Source: Marinobacter adhaerens HP15 (GTDB lineage: Bacteria; Pseudomonadota; Gammaproteobacteria; Pseudomonadales; Oleiphilaceae). Taken from it: DNA of 64,000 nt. Of this stretch, positions 45,570-55,287 are shown one piece after another. Location: the NCBI RefSeq assembly GCF_000166295.1, contig NC_017506.1:1426001-1490000 (forward strand). Direction: 5' to 3'. Below the pieces are notes generated by a model, which did not search any database, was not told the DNA's origin, and saw only the letters and a program-made list of their open reading frames with translations. Numbering within the stretch: the stretch's first letter is position 1; every line of letters begins with the position of its first letter. Made by a program: the position numbers and the translations under genes.

Positions 45570-45685
45570 CCGACCAGAGCTTCATCCATAAATAAAAACT
45601 CTCACAAATTTATTTTTAATTAATTGTATTACGCCATCGGTCCCGCGCTACGGTGGAGCTGTTCTCGTTCGGCAGGAGCAGATCC

Positions 45686-45781
45686 ATGTCCAATGTAATG
45701 TCACTCAGTCGTTCAATCGCATGGCCGGACTTTTTAGACATTCTGGCGAGATATTCAAGTGATTACGCTTGTGCCCAGTAA
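45686..45781 (+). CDS. Possible 31-residue small protein upstream of katG
   Basis: An ATG at 45686, preceded by GGAGCAGATCC (GGAG seven bases away), opens a 31-codon frame 'MSNVMSLSRSIAWPDFLDIL' and onward to a stop at 45779-45781. The N-terminus resembles the start of some short DUF1127-type proteins, but the conserved Arg-rich part is absent, so it could be a truncated remnant. It lies upstream of the OxyR-like site. Support is only the Shine-Dalgarno sequence and frame. Confidence 0.35.
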   Translation: MSNVMSLSRSIAWPDFLDILARYSSDYACAQ

Positions 45782-45814
45782 GGCAGAGAACCCGCAAACA
45801 TTGCGGGAAATCCT

Positions 45815-48106
<2,292 letters not shown>

Positions 48107-48125
48107 GACCTGTAAGCAAGCGATT

Positions 48126-48149
48126 GGACACCCCGGTTTCGGGGTGTCC
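48126..48149 (+). terminator. Hairpin terminator after katG
   Basis: A perfect 10-bp stem GGACACCCCG/CGGGGTGTCC with a GTTT loop lies 20 bases beyond the katG stop. The T-run is weak (GTCTATC), but stem strength and position support a transcript end. Confidence 0.75.
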
Positions 48150-48243
48150 GTCTATCAACTTCCCGCCAAATTCCTTACAATCCGCTCTGTCTGATTTTTG
48201 ATCAGTCTCACCTCGAACAGACCCTGTAATTGCTGGAGCACTC

Positions 48244-49215
48244 ATGCGCATCATTCTCGCCCCAATGGAAGGGCTGGTTGACGCACCCATCCGTGAAACC
48301 CTGACCGGGGTAGGCGGCATCGACCGTTGCGTAACGGAATTCGTTCGTGTCACCCATGGCATGCTGCCACCGAGAGTGTTCTACAAATACGCCCCCGAAT
48401 TGTACAACCGGTCGCTCACTCAAGTGGGCACCCCCGTTGCCGTTCAGCTGCTGGGTTCAGACCCTCACCAGATGGCGCGCCACGGCGTGCGTGCGGCAGA
48501 ACTCGGTGCCACCCAGGTGGATATCAACTTTGGTTGCCCGGCCAAAACGGTCAACAAGCACAAGGGTGGCTGTGTGTTGATGCGCGAGCCGGAGCTCATG
48601 CATGAGATCGTCGCCGCTGTCCGTCAGGCTGTACCAGCGCATGTGCCAGTCACAGCCAAGATGCGGCTGGGGTATGACGACCGATCCATGGGTGTGGCTT
48701 GTGCCCAGGCGTTGGAAGCGGCAGGCGCGGCGGAGATTGTCATTCATGCCCGTAGTAAAGTAGACGGATATAAGCCGCCGGCCTATTGGGAGGAAATCGC
48801 CCGGGCCCGGGAAGCTGTCAAAGCCCACGTAATTGCCAATGGCGAAATCTGGAGTGTCGCGGACTACTGGCGTTGCCGTGAGGTGTCCGGCTGCGATGAC
48901 GTGATGATTGGGCGTGGCTTGATCGCCCGACCAGACCTCGCCCGGCAGATCAAGGCCAGCCAGCAGGGCGAAACGGTGCCGGATATGACCTGGCCGGAAG
49001 CTGTCGCCCTGGTTCGTGAGTACGCTACGGTTCTGCAGGGATGGCTTGAGGACCGCTATGTGACCGGTCGAATCAAACAATGGCTTAACTTTCTCCGCCA
49101 GGGTTTCGCCGAGGCAGAGGCGCTCTGGCCCGAGGCCCGCAAAATCCGTCAGGTGGCGCCCATGCTGGCATGCCTGGAACAGCGGGTTATCCTGACGGAC
49201 TCCCGCGCTGCCTGA
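48244..49215 (+). CDS. dusC: tRNA-dihydrouridine(16) synthase
   Basis: A 323-residue FMN enzyme that reduces uridine 16 of tRNAs to dihydrouridine using NADPH. 'LAPMEGLVDAPIRETLTGVG' (DusC-type start), 'INFGCPAKTVNKHKGGCVLM' with the catalytic Cys, 'VTAKMRLGYDD', 'IVIHARSKVDGYKPPAYWEE' and 'DDVMIGRGLIARPDLARQI' are visible. The short C-terminal helical domain and 'KVDGYKPPAYW' favour DusC over DusA or DusB. It stands alone after katG. Confidence 0.94.
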   Translation: MRIILAPMEGLVDAPIRETLTGVGGIDRCVTEFVRVTHGMLPPRVFYKYAPELYNRSLTQVGTPVAVQLLGSDPHQMARHGVRAAELGATQVDINFGCPAKTVNKHKGGCVLMREPELMHEIVAAVRQAVPAHVPVTAKMRLGYDDRSMGVACAQALEAAGAAEIVIHARSKVDGYKPPAYWEEIARAREAVKAHVIANGEIWSVADYWRCREVSGCDDVMIGRGLIARPDLARQIKASQQGETVPDMTWPEAVALVREYATVLQGWLEDRYVTGRIKQWLNFLRQGFAEAEALWPEARKIRQVAPMLACLEQRVILTDSRAA

Positions 49216-49341
49216 TCCTTATTCAAGCGCACCCATTCAATCCCCACGCGTTGACCTTCCCGCCGCCTAAACTGGTATCAAAGGGCTTGTCGTTCGTATC
49301 AATACCGGTACCAATAAAAAACGAGTGGGAGGACGAACAAC

Positions 49342-50334
49342 ATGTTCAGAGCAGGTTTGCGCAACACGATGGCCTTTGCCGGAGTGTCTGTCTGTATGCT
49401 ATTCGGCGCCGCTATGCCGGCTGCCGCCGACGACCACGTGGTGAAAGTCACACCCCTGGGTAGCCACGATGGAGAGTTCTGTGGCCGGGACCGGGCGCTG
49501 GTCTTTGAAGATCCTAATGGCACCCGAATTCTCTATGACGCCGGCAGAACGGTCGCCGGTCCGGATGATCCCCGACTGGGCAAAATTGATGTTGTTCTGG
49601 TTTCCCACATGCATGGGGACCATGTGGGTGATCAGCGTATCAGCAAGACCAATCAGGGCACGTGCGGATCTCCGGACACCGGCGTTTCAACATTGCCACA
49701 ATCCAACACTGTTGATATTGCGGTAAAACACGGTTCAAAAATTGTTACGGGTAGCGAAATGCCCGCCTTCTTTGCTGCCAAGCTGAAAGATGCCGGCGGT
49801 GATCCTGCAAACTCGCTGTTGGTTCGGTTCGGTGGCGAGCGTGAGGTTGGCGGAGTGGCAATTACGACCGTGCCGGCTGTGCACAGCAATGGCGTATCGC
49901 CCTCGTTCCTCACCGGGCCACTGGCAGAGTATCTGGCTGCCGCGGGTGTTGGCGCCAGTGTCGGACCACCCACGGGCTACGTGCTCAGGTTCTCCAACGG
50001 CCTGGTGGTCTACCTGTCCGGTGACACTGGCATTACTGCCGAGCAAAGACTGGTCGTGAAGGATCACTACGGTGCGGGGCTTGTGGTGATGAACATCGGT
50101 GATACGTTCACCACCGGACCGAAACAGGCCGCCTACGTAATCAATGATCTTGTGCAACCGAAGGCGGTTATCGCCTCCCACGCCAACGAACCTGCGACCT
50201 CCGGTGGCATGGTGCAGGAAGGAACGCGCACGGCTCTGTTCCGGGATTCAGTGACAGTGCCGGTTCATGTGCCCCTCAGTGGCCGCACCATGGCGTTCAA
50301 TGGCATGGCGAGCTGCGTCTCCGGCTGCAACTAG
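49342..50334 (+). CDS. Exported metallo-beta-lactamase-fold hydrolase (UlaG-like)
   Basis: A 330-residue protein with a signal peptide (about 1-29, ending PAAADD) and an MBL core: 'VLVSHMHGDHVGD' (HxHxDH metal site), 'VPAVHSNGVSP', 'VYLSGDTGITAEQ' and 'AVIASHANEPATSGG' supply the remaining ligands. The order matches UlaG-like metal-dependent hydrolases; export to the periplasm is unusual for that group. A proximal 'CGRDRALVFEDPNGTRILYD' forms the first strands. The substrate is unknown. GGAGG lies ten bases before the ATG. No partner genes are adjacent. Confidence 0.85.
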   Translation: MFRAGLRNTMAFAGVSVCMLFGAAMPAAADDHVVKVTPLGSHDGEFCGRDRALVFEDPNGTRILYDAGRTVAGPDDPRLGKIDVVLVSHMHGDHVGDQRISKTNQGTCGSPDTGVSTLPQSNTVDIAVKHGSKIVTGSEMPAFFAAKLKDAGGDPANSLLVRFGGEREVGGVAITTVPAVHSNGVSPSFLTGPLAEYLAAAGVGASVGPPTGYVLRFSNGLVVYLSGDTGITAEQRLVVKDHYGAGLVVMNIGDTFTTGPKQAAYVINDLVQPKAVIASHANEPATSGGMVQEGTRTALFRDSVTVPVHVPLSGRTMAFNGMASCVSGCN

Positions 50335-50364
50335 GAGAACACGGGCACACAGGGCTGTTGCCGG

Positions 50365-51378
50365 TCAGTCTTCCATCTCCGGTCGGTAATGGCCCGCGCG
50401 AGCGGCACCGTTCAGGCGGGCCCGCTTCAGCATTGCTGCCTGAGCCTCCGGACCATTGTCCAGATTGCCGGCCCAGGCCTTCTGTGCCGGTTCCTGCAAA
50501 GCCCGTCCGTAAGAGAAGCTCAACTCCCAGGGCTGCGCGCCCATGCTGTTCATGGCGTTCAGATTGAGAGTGGCTTCTTCCGGTGTCTGGCCGCCCGAGA
50601 GGAAAAAAATGCCGGGTACCGCAGCCGGTACCGCCCTGCGAAAAACATCGAGAGTCGCTGTCGCCACGGCTTCCGGGGATGCCTTCGGGCTTTCCTTGCC
50701 CGGCGTCACCATGCTGGGTTTGAGGATCATGTATTCCAGTGCCACCTTGTGTCGGTACAGGGCGTGGAACACCTCTCGAATCACCGCCTCGCTGACTTCC
50801 GCGCAGCGCTCGATGGAATGGTTGCCATCAATCAGCACTTCCGGCTCAACGATCGGCACGATACCCAGGGACTGGCAGATCGCCGCATAGCGGGCGAGAA
50901 CCTCGGCATTCGCCTCGATCGCCTGCCGTGAGGGCAGGGTGTCCGATATATGGAACACATCCCGCCACTTGGCGAACCGGGCCCCCTGGTTTTTGTAGAT
51001 TTCCAGGCGGTCCTCCAGACCATCCAGGCCAAAGGTGATTTCATCACCGGGGGCATTCACAAGAGGGCCTTTGCCCTTGTCTACCTTGATGCCCGGCACA
51101 ATGCCTTTGCTGGCCAGCAGCTTTGGCATGGGAACATTATCCAGGCTCTGCTGGCCGAGAGTCTCTTCAAACAGAATGACCCCGCTGATGAATTCTCCGA
51201 GCCCGGAAGCCGAGAAAATAAGGCTTCGGTACTCCCGGCGCATATCTTCGCTCGACTCCACGCCAACGGCCTTGAAACGCTTGGCAATGGTCGGGTGGCT
51301 TTCATCCGCCGCGAGAATTCCCTTGCCGGGCTGAACCAGTTCCCGGACGGTAGAGTTGAGTTCTTCCTGAATGGTCAT
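50365..51378 (-). CDS. fba: Class I fructose-bisphosphate aldolase
   Basis: A 337-residue Schiff-base aldolase of the eukaryote-like class I type. 'ELVQPGKGILAADESHPTIA', 'GVILFEETLGQ', the lysine region 'VALEYMILKPSMVTPG' (Schiff-base Lys) and 'PGIFFLSGGQTPEEATLNLN' are all conserved. It interconverts fructose 1,6-bisphosphate and triose phosphates without a metal. ATG 51378 (AGGAGCTCACC before it) gives the normal length; the frame is open 17 codons further up. It is divergent from the reductase-like gene, 162 bases away. Confidence 0.95.
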   Translation of the reverse strand: MTIQEELNSTVRELVQPGKGILAADESHPTIAKRFKAVGVESSEDMRREYRSLIFSASGLGEFISGVILFEETLGQQSLDNVPMPKLLASKGIVPGIKVDKGKGPLVNAPGDEITFGLDGLEDRLEIYKNQGARFAKWRDVFHISDTLPSRQAIEANAEVLARYAAICQSLGIVPIVEPEVLIDGNHSIERCAEVSEAVIREVFHALYRHKVALEYMILKPSMVTPGKESPKASPEAVATATLDVFRRAVPAAVPGIFFLSGGQTPEEATLNLNAMNSMGAQPWELSFSYGRALQEPAQKAWAGNLDNGPEAQAAMLKRARLNGAARAGHYRPEMED

Positions 51379-51540
51379 GGTGAGCTCCTGGTTGATCCTT
51401 GAAAGTCTGTTGGTCGTTCGGCCCGCCACTCTATTGTAGACGTTGAATAGCGGTCTGGAATTTGATCTGCGCTAAGGCAGAAACCGATCTCCTGAATTAG
51501 GCTGTAGATGATAACAACAGGAAAACGGGAAGACCTGAAT

Positions 51541-53619
51541 ATGAAAACCGTTGTCAGCGTCAGCCAGGGATCTGGTGAGTACGATTATGATATCGAGACG
51601 TCGTTTCTTGGGCAGCCTTTCCGGATTATCCGGATCGGTACGGACGGCGATCTTTCCCGGGCCGAGGCGGTTCTGGAGTCCGTGCATCCGCAGGCAGATG
51701 CCATCGGTCTGAGCATGGTACACGATCATTACGAGGTGGGCCGGGAGCAGCTTGAACACCCGGATACTGCCCGCCTTGAGGCCTGTGTGCCGGATAAGCC
51801 GGTAACCACCGGTGCCGGGTTGCGGGCTATCCTGCAGGAATGGGCTGTGCGTCATACCCAGTCTGAGCTCGGGCATTTCTTCGACAATGCCCGGGTGCTC
51901 TTCTTGAATGGGCAGGCCGGTTACCGGATTGCCAGGGCCCTTTCCGAACATACCGAGAATCTCTTCTTTGCCGATCCTTACACGGATTTCGGAGTGCCCA
52001 GGCTGCTGACTTCCCTGAAACAGCTGGAAACCTATACCTCGCTTACTGCACCCATCATGTTCAGGCCTGCGGCGGTGAAAGCGGTTGAAACCATTCTCCG
52101 AACACCGCTGTATCGCTTGGGTGAGAACCTGGTGAAAGGTTCGCTCCATCACGCGGTCTCCGAGGCTCATGTCATCGTGGCTTCGATAGGCGACCTGGAG
52201 AACTTCACGGCGAAAGAGCTGGATGGAAAAACCGTGATTACCTCGCGGGTAACGGACGCGGCCATGGACTGGATGCGTTCGCGCAAGGTTGCCATGGTAG
52301 TGGATTACAGTCCCTGGTTGGAGGGCCGCCCCGTTGGCGTGAATGTGATGGAGGCGATGATCAGTGCGGCGCTTTCCAGGACGCCGGACCAGTTGGGCCC
52401 CGATGACTATCTGGATGTTATTCAGAGCCTGGAGATTGAGCCGCGAATCCTTTACCCGAACGGTTATCGCCGGGTTAACCGGTTTGCGTTTGTCATTCAT
52501 CCCCTGTCGCAGCAATACCTCACCAAAACACCGCCCCTGGACTGGGTTGCCAACGTATCACCGCCTGTGGTGATGAACCTGGTGGAAAAGGCCATCGCGT
52601 ATTCGCCACCGTTCATCTACTCCAAGGTATCCGGAATCCGGTCACCCAATGGCGATGAGGTGGAGGGCTGGCTCATTACCGTTGGTGGCACCCCTCGGGA
52701 AATCATGGCCCACGGGCCGGAATTTACCTACGCCCGGTTGCTGCAGGCGGCCAAACTGGCCAAGAAACTCGGCGCCCAGATCATGGGCCTGGGTGCGTTT
52801 ACCAAGGTCGTGGGTGATGCCGGTATAACGGTGGCCAAGCGGGCGCCGCTGCCGATCACGACCGGCAACAGCTACAGCGCATCCGGTGCCCTGTGGGCGG
52901 CCCATGACGCCATGAAGAAAATAGGGCGGGTGAGTATTGGGCCCAGTGGCAAAGCGGCCGGCAAGGCCATGGTGGTGGGCGCTACGGGTGCTATCGGGTC
53001 TGTCTGCGCCAGATTGCTGGCCAAGGCAGTGGACGAGATTTATCTGGCGGCACCGGAGCCGGCCAAACTGCTGGCTCTCAAGGAAAGCATCGAACAGGAA
53101 ACGCCGGGTGCCATCGTACATGTTGCCGGCTCTGCCGAACGCGATCTGGCCGACATGGACATGATCGTGACCGCCACCTCCGGGGCCGGCAAACGTATCC
53201 TGGATATCATGAAAGTGAAGCCGGGCTGCGTCATAACCGACGTCGCCCGCCCACTGGATATCCCGGCGGAGGATGTCGCCAAGCGGCCGGATGTGCTGGT
53301 GATCGAATCTGGCGAGATTCAGCTACCGGGTGAGGTGCATATGAAAGACATCGGGCTTCCGAAAGGCATTGCCTATGCCTGCCTGGCGGAAACCATCGTG
53401 CTTGCTCTGGAAGCGCGTTTCGAGAACTTCACTCTCGGGCGGAATATCGAGTGGGAAAAAGTGCGGGAGATTTACAAGCTGGGGCTGAAGCATGGCATGA
53501 AGCTGGCCGCCATTTCCGGGGTGAACGGTGTGTTCACCGAGGAGGACTTCGAACGGGTTCGAGTCCTGGCGGCCAGCGAAGAAGCACCTCAGGCAGAAGG
53601 ATCAAGCACACCGGCGTAG
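51541..53619 (+). CDS. Large dehydrogenase with a C-terminal acyl-ACP-reductase-like half
   Basis: A 692-residue soluble protein. From about residue 325 it follows the layout of cyanobacterial long-chain acyl-ACP reductase: 'AKKLGAQIMGLGAFTKVVGD', 'PITTGNSYSASGALWAAHD', the nucleotide motif 'VVGATGAIGSVCARLLAK' (first Gly 480), 'MIVTATSGAGKRILDIMKVK', 'YACLAETIVLALEARFENFT' and 'GRNIEWEKVREIYKLGLKHG'. Cys614 aligns with the Cys that forms the acyl thioester in the cyanobacterial enzyme. Residues 1-320 form a domain I do not recognise ('FLGQPFRIIRIGTDGDLSRA', 'ADAIGLSMVHDHYEVGREQL'). It may reduce an acyl thioester to an aldehyde; this is inference. Its end overlaps the convergent next gene by 31 bases. 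Confidence 0.75.
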   Translation: MKTVVSVSQGSGEYDYDIETSFLGQPFRIIRIGTDGDLSRAEAVLESVHPQADAIGLSMVHDHYEVGREQLEHPDTARLEACVPDKPVTTGAGLRAILQEWAVRHTQSELGHFFDNARVLFLNGQAGYRIARALSEHTENLFFADPYTDFGVPRLLTSLKQLETYTSLTAPIMFRPAAVKAVETILRTPLYRLGENLVKGSLHHAVSEAHVIVASIGDLENFTAKELDGKTVITSRVTDAAMDWMRSRKVAMVVDYSPWLEGRPVGVNVMEAMISAALSRTPDQLGPDDYLDVIQSLEIEPRILYPNGYRRVNRFAFVIHPLSQQYLTKTPPLDWVANVSPPVVMNLVEKAIAYSPPFIYSKVSGIRSPNGDEVEGWLITVGGTPREIMAHGPEFTYARLLQAAKLAKKLGAQIMGLGAFTKVVGDAGITVAKRAPLPITTGNSYSASGALWAAHDAMKKIGRVSIGPSGKAAGKAMVVGATGAIGSVCARLLAKAVDEIYLAAPEPAKLLALKESIEQETPGAIVHVAGSAERDLADMDMIVTATSGAGKRILDIMKVKPGCVITDVARPLDIPAEDVAKRPDVLVIESGEIQLPGEVHMKDIGLPKGIAYACLAETIVLALEARFENFTLGRNIEWEKVREIYKLGLKHGMKLAAISGVNGVFTEEDFERVRVLAASEEAPQAEGSSTPA

Positions 53620-55148
53620 CGAACGCCGCTGAGCAGGGCCATCTCCCGATGCCAGGTGGACAGGTCATCTATGTTCAGTTTGCTCAGGCTGTCGTGGCCA
53701 CAGGCTCGTGCCATCACCTGCATCAGTGAGACAGAGGCCTCAAGGAAGTTCTGCAGCTGTTTGGCAGACTGGTCGACGTTCAACCGTTGGCGCAGGTCCT
53801 TGTTCTGGGTCGCAATGCCTGCAGGGCAATTGTTGGTGTTACAGATACGGGCTGCAACACAGCCGATGGACTGCATGGCACTGTTGGCAACGGCAATACC
53901 GTCAGCGCCCAGCGCCATGGCCTTCACAAAATCGATAGGAACCCGCAGGCCACCGGTAACGATCAATGTGACCCGTCCGCTTGCACCGCGGTCATCCAGA
54001 TAGCGCCGCGCACGCGCCAGGGCAGGAATGGTGGGCACACTGATGTGATCACGGAAGATCTCGGGAGCAGCACCGGTGCCGCCGCCACGACCGTCGAGAA
54101 TGATGTAGTCGGCGCCGGCATCCAGGGCGAATTGCACATCCCGCTCGATGTGATTGGCGCTCAGCTTGAAGCCCACGGGAATACCTCCGGTCACTTCCCG
54201 AACATGGCTGGCGAAGCGCTGGAAATCCTCAACTGAGCGCAAATCGTCGAAAGTGGGTGGGGAGTTCGCCGGTTCGCCCTCAGGAATATTGCGAACCTCT
54301 GAGATCTTGCCGGTGTTCTTGTTGCCCGGCAAATGGCCACCGGTGCCGGTCTTGGCGCCCTGGCCACCCTTGAAGTGAAACGCCTGCACTTTCTTGAGCA
54401 ATTCTTCCTTGTAACCGAACTTGGCGCTGGCCAGCTCGTAGAAGTATCGGGAATTTTCCTGTTGCTCCTCAGGCAGCATGCCGCCCTCGCCAGAGCAGAT
54501 GCCGGTGCCCGCAAGCTCGGCGCCACGAGCGAGAGCAATCTTGGCCTCCTCCGACAGTGCCCCGAAGCTCATGTCGGAAACGAATAGCGGCATGCTCAGT
54601 GTCAGTGGCATGCGGGCTTCAGGCCCGATTACCAGTTCGGTCGAGACGTCGGCGTCGTCTGCCAGCGGTTTACTGGCCATCTGCGCCACCATCAGTTGGA
54701 GGTCGTCCCAGTGGGGCAGGGTGTGGCGGGGCACGCCCATGGCAGTTGTCGGACCATGGTGGCCCATACTGCTCAGCCCCTCACGGGCCAACTGATGAAT
54801 AAATTCAACGGTGGGTTCTTCTTTGGTGGATTTGGCCTTCGGCGCATCACCGGATTCCTCGTCGCCATCATCGTCTGACTCCGGCGCCTCCTTGCCAACC
54901 TGGTCATCGCTGAACTGCTGGTGAGTGCCGTCACAATAAGGCGCGCTTCCGGTCTGTTTACACTGGCACAGAACCGCCTCTTCGTCTTTTTCGGCCTTGA
55001 AGACCTTGGGCTTGAACCCCGTATCTCCGTGGGAACCGTCGCAGAACGGCTGGTTGTTGGAACGGCCACAAACGCAGAAGGCGTATTCCTCGCCTTTTTT
55101 CAGGCTGACTTTCTTGGGCTTGTTATCAGCGATCACCGGATTGCTCAT
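53589..55148 (-). CDS. Double CDGSH iron-sulfur domains fused to a glutamate-synthase-like FMN domain
   Basis: A 519-residue protein. The N-terminus holds two CDGSH [2Fe-2S] motifs, 'CVCGRSNNQPFCDGSH' (Cys25, Cys27, Cys36, His40) and 'CQCKQTGSAPYCDGTH' (Cys61, Cys63, Cys72, His76). An acidic linker (about 80-115) follows, then a GltB-type FMN domain ('MSFGALSEEAKIALARGAEL', 'GQGAKTGTGGHLPGNKN', 'ILDGRGGGTGAAPEIF') and the 3Fe-4S cysteines in 'CVAARICNTNNCPAGIATQ'. The glutaminase domain of real glutamate synthase is absent, so it is an FMN/Fe-S oxidoreductase of unknown substrate. ATG 55148 has AAGGAG eight bases upstream. Confidence 0.86.
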   Translation of the reverse strand: MSNPVIADNKPKKVSLKKGEEYAFCVCGRSNNQPFCDGSHGDTGFKPKVFKAEKDEEAVLCQCKQTGSAPYCDGTHQQFSDDQVGKEAPESDDDGDEESGDAPKAKSTKEEPTVEFIHQLAREGLSSMGHHGPTTAMGVPRHTLPHWDDLQLMVAQMASKPLADDADVSTELVIGPEARMPLTLSMPLFVSDMSFGALSEEAKIALARGAELAGTGICSGEGGMLPEEQQENSRYFYELASAKFGYKEELLKKVQAFHFKGGQGAKTGTGGHLPGNKNTGKISEVRNIPEGEPANSPPTFDDLRSVEDFQRFASHVREVTGGIPVGFKLSANHIERDVQFALDAGADYIILDGRGGGTGAAPEIFRDHISVPTIPALARARRYLDDRGASGRVTLIVTGGLRVPIDFVKAMALGADGIAVANSAMQSIGCVAARICNTNNCPAGIATQNKDLRQRLNVDQSAKQLQNFLEASVSLMQVMARACGHDSLSKLNIDDLSTWHREMALLSGVRYAGVLDPSA

Positions 55149-55287
55149 TGCAAGGCTCCTTGTTTGGCGTATGCCACAAATGTACAAGGGTGTACGGGCA
55201 TTAAACGCAAATAGGCTACTTGTAATGATCAAGTGTGGATCAGGACTGACCGCGCCGCCAATGCGGCGCGGCTCGCTCGGCGTCCGA

